A stretch of DNA of 64,000 nt. Source: Hormiphora californensis (Eukaryota > Ctenophora > Tentaculata > Cydippida > Pleurobrachiidae). A model generated the notes under the pieces. That model ran no database searches. It saw only the letters and a program-made list of their open reading frames with translations, and was not told the DNA's origin. The translations under genes were made by a program, and so were the position numbers. Positions 60,787-64,000 of this stretch are shown here, piece after piece (the first letter of the stretch is position 1; the number at the start of each line of letters is the position of its first letter). Location of the stretch: the NCBI GenBank assembly GCA_020137815.1, contig CM035354.1, forward strand, positions 5,577,423 to 5,641,422, given 5' to 3'.

Positions 60787-63700
60787 ATGACTCTCACCTG
60801 CGATGGAATCAAGGTGGATTATAATGCCGAGTTCAACTTGGGAAGGAAGGAAATAACGAAGTGCGGGAAATGTAATACATTGACTCCGAAGTTGGCCAAA
60901 TATAATCCTTGCAATAGCCTAAATAGGACATGGGGTAACGTGAGGACAAATATTTCATCGGTTGCAGGGAACTACATCTTTTTTCTCATGCCCCGTTGGC
61001 AAAATTTTGAGGAATTTAGAACACAGGCTTCACACAGATATCAGGAGACTCTCAGGGTGCTGGGATTTGATTTCCAAACAGTAACCGGGGCGCTTGGAAC
61101 AAAGGGCTTTTGCCACGAGGCCAAGTGTTTTCTCAATGGGTTGGTTCTCTCCCACGTGTCTATCCACAAGAAAAAGGAGGAGGCGGCATCTGCCCTCGCA
61201 TTCCTACAGAGTCTCCTTCTGCTACGACACAAGCGAGCTAACGTGCACATTAAGACCCACATCCCTTTAGCCAATAGAAAAGTGTACAGGCAGGCTGACC
61301 TGATGTCCATGAAATCTGGTGAGATAATGGATGATTTCGCTGCTAATCCAGACCTCTGGGTGATGGAACTGTCCTCTGACGCTAGCAATGGTTTGGTGCC
61401 GGGTTGGCAGGAGGAGCTTTCTGTTTTGGCTGCACAACACAATCTGCTGGTTCAGAAGGGCAAGAATTTCTATTGTATGAAAACAAACTGTGGTCAGCAC
61501 AATGTTCGGTTTCAGGTCCCTTGCGACGGCAAACCTGGTACCATCTTCGTTCACGGGACCCACGTGGTCGTTTCCAAGGAGCGGGTATCCTTCTTCAATA
61601 GGAGCCGAGGAGGTCTCCAATACTACGTAATGTTCAGTCTTCGAAAAGCTGAAGTTTATCGAGGTTATCGACTTTTATCACGCTGAAAATGAGGTCATTA
61701 TGGATCTTCGGCTGGTGAAGGATGATGGGTTTTGTGTACACGATGAAGATATTGGTGTCGTCTATGTGGCTAGGAATCAATCTATCAACCCTCGTGATGG
61801 TGTTAACAGGGTAAGACTCTGATCGATTGCTATGTTTTTTTTGCCACTTCCTTTTTTTTCTTTAGCCAGACGCTAAGCAAACCGCATACCGCCCGGGTAT
61901 TAGTAACTATGGCGCTATTGTTGTTGTTCAACAGTGGTGCCATATTGGCCAGCCGCACAGCGCCGCCCAAAGCGTTGTCCACGACGTCCAAAACACGCAA
62001 AAAAAACATTCAATTTGAGCGGAGTGCGCCTTTGACATCGTGGACAACGCTTCATGCGGGCGGCCAATATGACGGGGCACTACTGTAAGCTCCCCCTTTC
62101 CCGATTTCGATTAAATGGCATTTGTCACTTCCTTTTCTAACAGTAACATTTCTTCCCATCCCCCAGAAACCGCCTAAACCGGTACCAAGCTTGGACTCTG
62201 TTGACACAGTCCACGTTACCAGGGCAGCCCTTGCCAACTACACGGCTCTGTATTGCGTCACGTTTTTTAAGAAAAGTGGCCAATCTCAAGTAATCTTTGA
62301 TGGTCCTCTCTCTCCCGAAAACGATGATTACTTACATAAGTTTGCACAGACTAATAATCTGAATGTGGAACAATTCCCGGACGGTGGTTTACGGATTACT
62401 AAAGACACAAATAAACGCATTGTGAGTTGACTTTTTAGGGGGTTAAGAGTATCCCAAAAAGTTGGCTCTTTTGAAACCTCCGAGTTCCGACCGACCCCCC
62501 CCCCCCCAAAGAATCATTTTTCAAAATCACCTCCACCACTTCATGACATCATCGCATCGAGTCGCAATGGGGATCCCTAATAAAGTTATGACTTGTCACC
62601 GTTGTTGAGCGGAGGGCTGAGAGTGTCTTGTCACCGCACGGTGACAGCTCACTCTCAGCCCTCCGCAAGACTACGGTGAACCATATGCTTTTAGGTACGT
62701 CCACCATGCGGTGACAAGTTACATGATCTACTCCACAAGACTAAAGTGAAAAGTCACAACTTTATTAGGGACCCCTATCTCAACAGACACACTACTACAC
62801 TGTGCTCAGTAGTACATTAAAGTACATACTGTTTCTAATTTTTCGATACCCACTTCTTCCAGGAAAACGCCTCGACCATCAAAGTAAGGAACCGGCGATT
62901 GAAGAAACACATGAACAATCTGAAGATCCCTAAATACCCAAGTGATCAGCTGCAGCCGAGATATGAAGATGGAGCTGCTGGACCCTCTGTAGCATATGAT
63001 GATGATGCTGATGATAGTGACATGTCACTGTCTCCTGAAAGGCCTCGAGAATTCGATCCCTACTTTTCAGGACAGTTTGCACCTCTTCCTCAAGAGCCGC
63101 TCAGACCCCATCCATCTAGGTTCTCCCGTCCCGGCCGGGCAGCAAATTACCCGCCTCAACCTCACCCCTACTATCATGCCACACACAATCCTGGGTATCA
63201 TTCCACTAACAATGTACCAGCAGGAACCGGTGCCAGCACATCATGCTTCTACTTCTGATGCTCCCAAACTGGACGGTATTGATACGGATGCTATAACCAA
63301 TAATGTCCTATCCCGTCTTCTGGCGTCTAAGCTCGTAAAGGAGCTGGCAGATAATGGTTCTCATAAACGGCCCATAGAGTACGAAAACTCTACTTCGAGG
63401 TCATCAAAACGCCCCATGGCAGATGATAAGCGATATCCTAACGAGAGAAGGCGGCCAGAGGATTTCAACGCGGATGATTTTCTACGGGAAAGCAGTTACG
63501 ATCGAGATCGCAGATTGCAGAAAAGTGAATACGACCGAAGCGGCAATCGGAAAGAAGTTGGCTACGATCGATTTGAAAAGAGGGAGGAGCACTATCACGA
63601 TCATTCTGAAACGAGGCGAGAGTACAGTAACAACCGGTATAAACGGGAACGGGAAGGCAGTTACGATAGAAGTGAAAGAAGGTATGAAAATAGCTACGAC

Positions 63701-64000
63701 AGAAGTGAAAGAAGGCGGGTGAGCAGTTATGATCGAGACGAAAGACGAAGGGGAAGCAGTTATGATCGAGACGAAAGACGGAGGGAAAGCAGTTATGATC
63801 GAGACGAAAGACGAAGGGAAAGCAGCTATGGTCGAGATGAAAGAAGTCATCCGAATTATTACGGTCAAGAGGAAGAAAGGACAAATGTTCGCGGAGAAAG
63901 GGGGTATGAACCCAGCGGTGAGCAACACATTCGTTTCCAACAAAGGGGTTTCCAAGACGGTGTTTGCGTAGGTGATCGATACCAGAACAGCGGTTACCAC
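60787..64000 (+). CDS. Paralogue B of the unrecognised family, truncated by the window end
   Basis: Exons 60787-61810, 62167-62421 and 62863 onward. It aligns through most of its length with paralogue A from CGSCG (here CGKCNTLTP) on: LMPRWQNF against LTPRWKNF, EAKCFLNGLVLSH against EAKCSLSGHVLTN, ANPDLWVMELSSD against SDPDLWAMDISSE, QHNVRFQVP against LHNIRFQVP, RNQSINP against KEESINP, and IFDGPLSPEND against YFDGPISSADR. It lacks A's Ser/Gln N-terminus and first dsRBD-like block. Its tail is longer, with acidic DDDADDSD, a His/Pro/Tyr-rich part and about eight imperfect SSYDRDERRR repeats that are still open at 64000. +1 breaks lie near 61633 and 63213-63240. Each of its first two introns contains one small MITE. 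Confidence 0.65.
61937..62080. mobile_element. Hairpin MITE in intron 1 of paralogue B
   Basis: Inverted pairs gccatattggcc / ggccaatatgac and gcgttgtccacgacgt / atcgtggacaacgc surround a short spacer containing aaaaaaaacattc. It lies in the intron 61811-62166. No coding capacity. Confidence 0.75.
62569..62776. mobile_element. 208-bp MITE in intron 2 of paralogue B
   Basis: The ends are ggggatccctaataaagtt and aactttattagggacccct. The interior has a second hairpin (gagggctgagagtg.ct / agctcactctcagccctc) and repeated gcggtgacaagt motifs. It lies in the intron 62422-62862. Confidence 0.8.

Overview
The window is nuclear DNA from an animal. It holds GT-AG introns, a PRDM-type PR/SET zinc-finger gene, LDL-receptor-class-A and CUB domains, a beta-tubulin starting MREI, three motile-cilium genes, and abundant retroelements, MITEs, long palindromes and AG/CT microsatellites. 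Short introns, same-strand gene spacing of about 150-330 bp, and 3' splice acceptors placed directly in front of start codons suggest a lineage with spliced-leader trans-splicing and operons. I cannot name the species from sequence alone.

Layout. 1-4.6 kb: a damaged PHD-finger/reverse-transcriptase element on the minus strand, with a 562-bp tandem duplication at its 3' side. 4.5-9.4 kb: a small hairpin, then a 4.46-kb palindrome that contains smaller palindromes in both arms. 10.8-11.6 kb: a secreted cysteine-rich protein gene. 12.0-19.0 kb: a PRDM-type gene on the minus strand, reconstructed here exon by exon, with an LDLa/CUB gene on the opposite strand inside one intron. 19-25.5 kb: gene-poor, rich in microsatellites. 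25.5-32.3 kb: CFAP210, DRC1 and SPAG6, three axonemal genes in one direction with gaps of about 220-240 bp. 36.2-37.8 kb: beta-tubulin. 38.5-39.8 kb: a LINE ORF1-type insertion with a poly(A) tail. 40.8-47.4 kb: a foldback palindrome filled with a 32-bp minisatellite, a short dimeric satellite, and a terminal-inverted-repeat element. 47.5-64 kb: eight plus-strand genes in close succession: ATP23, an RNF126/RNF115-type E3 ligase, HMCES, INTS11, IMP4, a small XTBD protein, and two tandem paralogues of a family I do not recognise. The last gene runs off the window.

How the genes relate. The minus-strand trio covers three parts of the axoneme: a tubule inner protein, the nexin-dynein regulatory complex and the central apparatus. 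The plus-strand cluster is weighted to RNA processing (Integrator nuclease, U3 snoRNP factor, XRN2-binding-domain protein). It ends in the two unrecognised paralogues, whose tails are basic or rich in Arg/Asp/Ser.

A second cross-cutting signal is that eight otherwise well conserved genes contain about nineteen single-base reading-frame breaks, all reading as +1 (one surplus base). INTS11, IMP4, HMCES, ATP23, the XTBD gene and beta-tubulin have none. Insertion-biased assembly error is the simplest explanation; the one-way direction and uneven distribution deserve a check.
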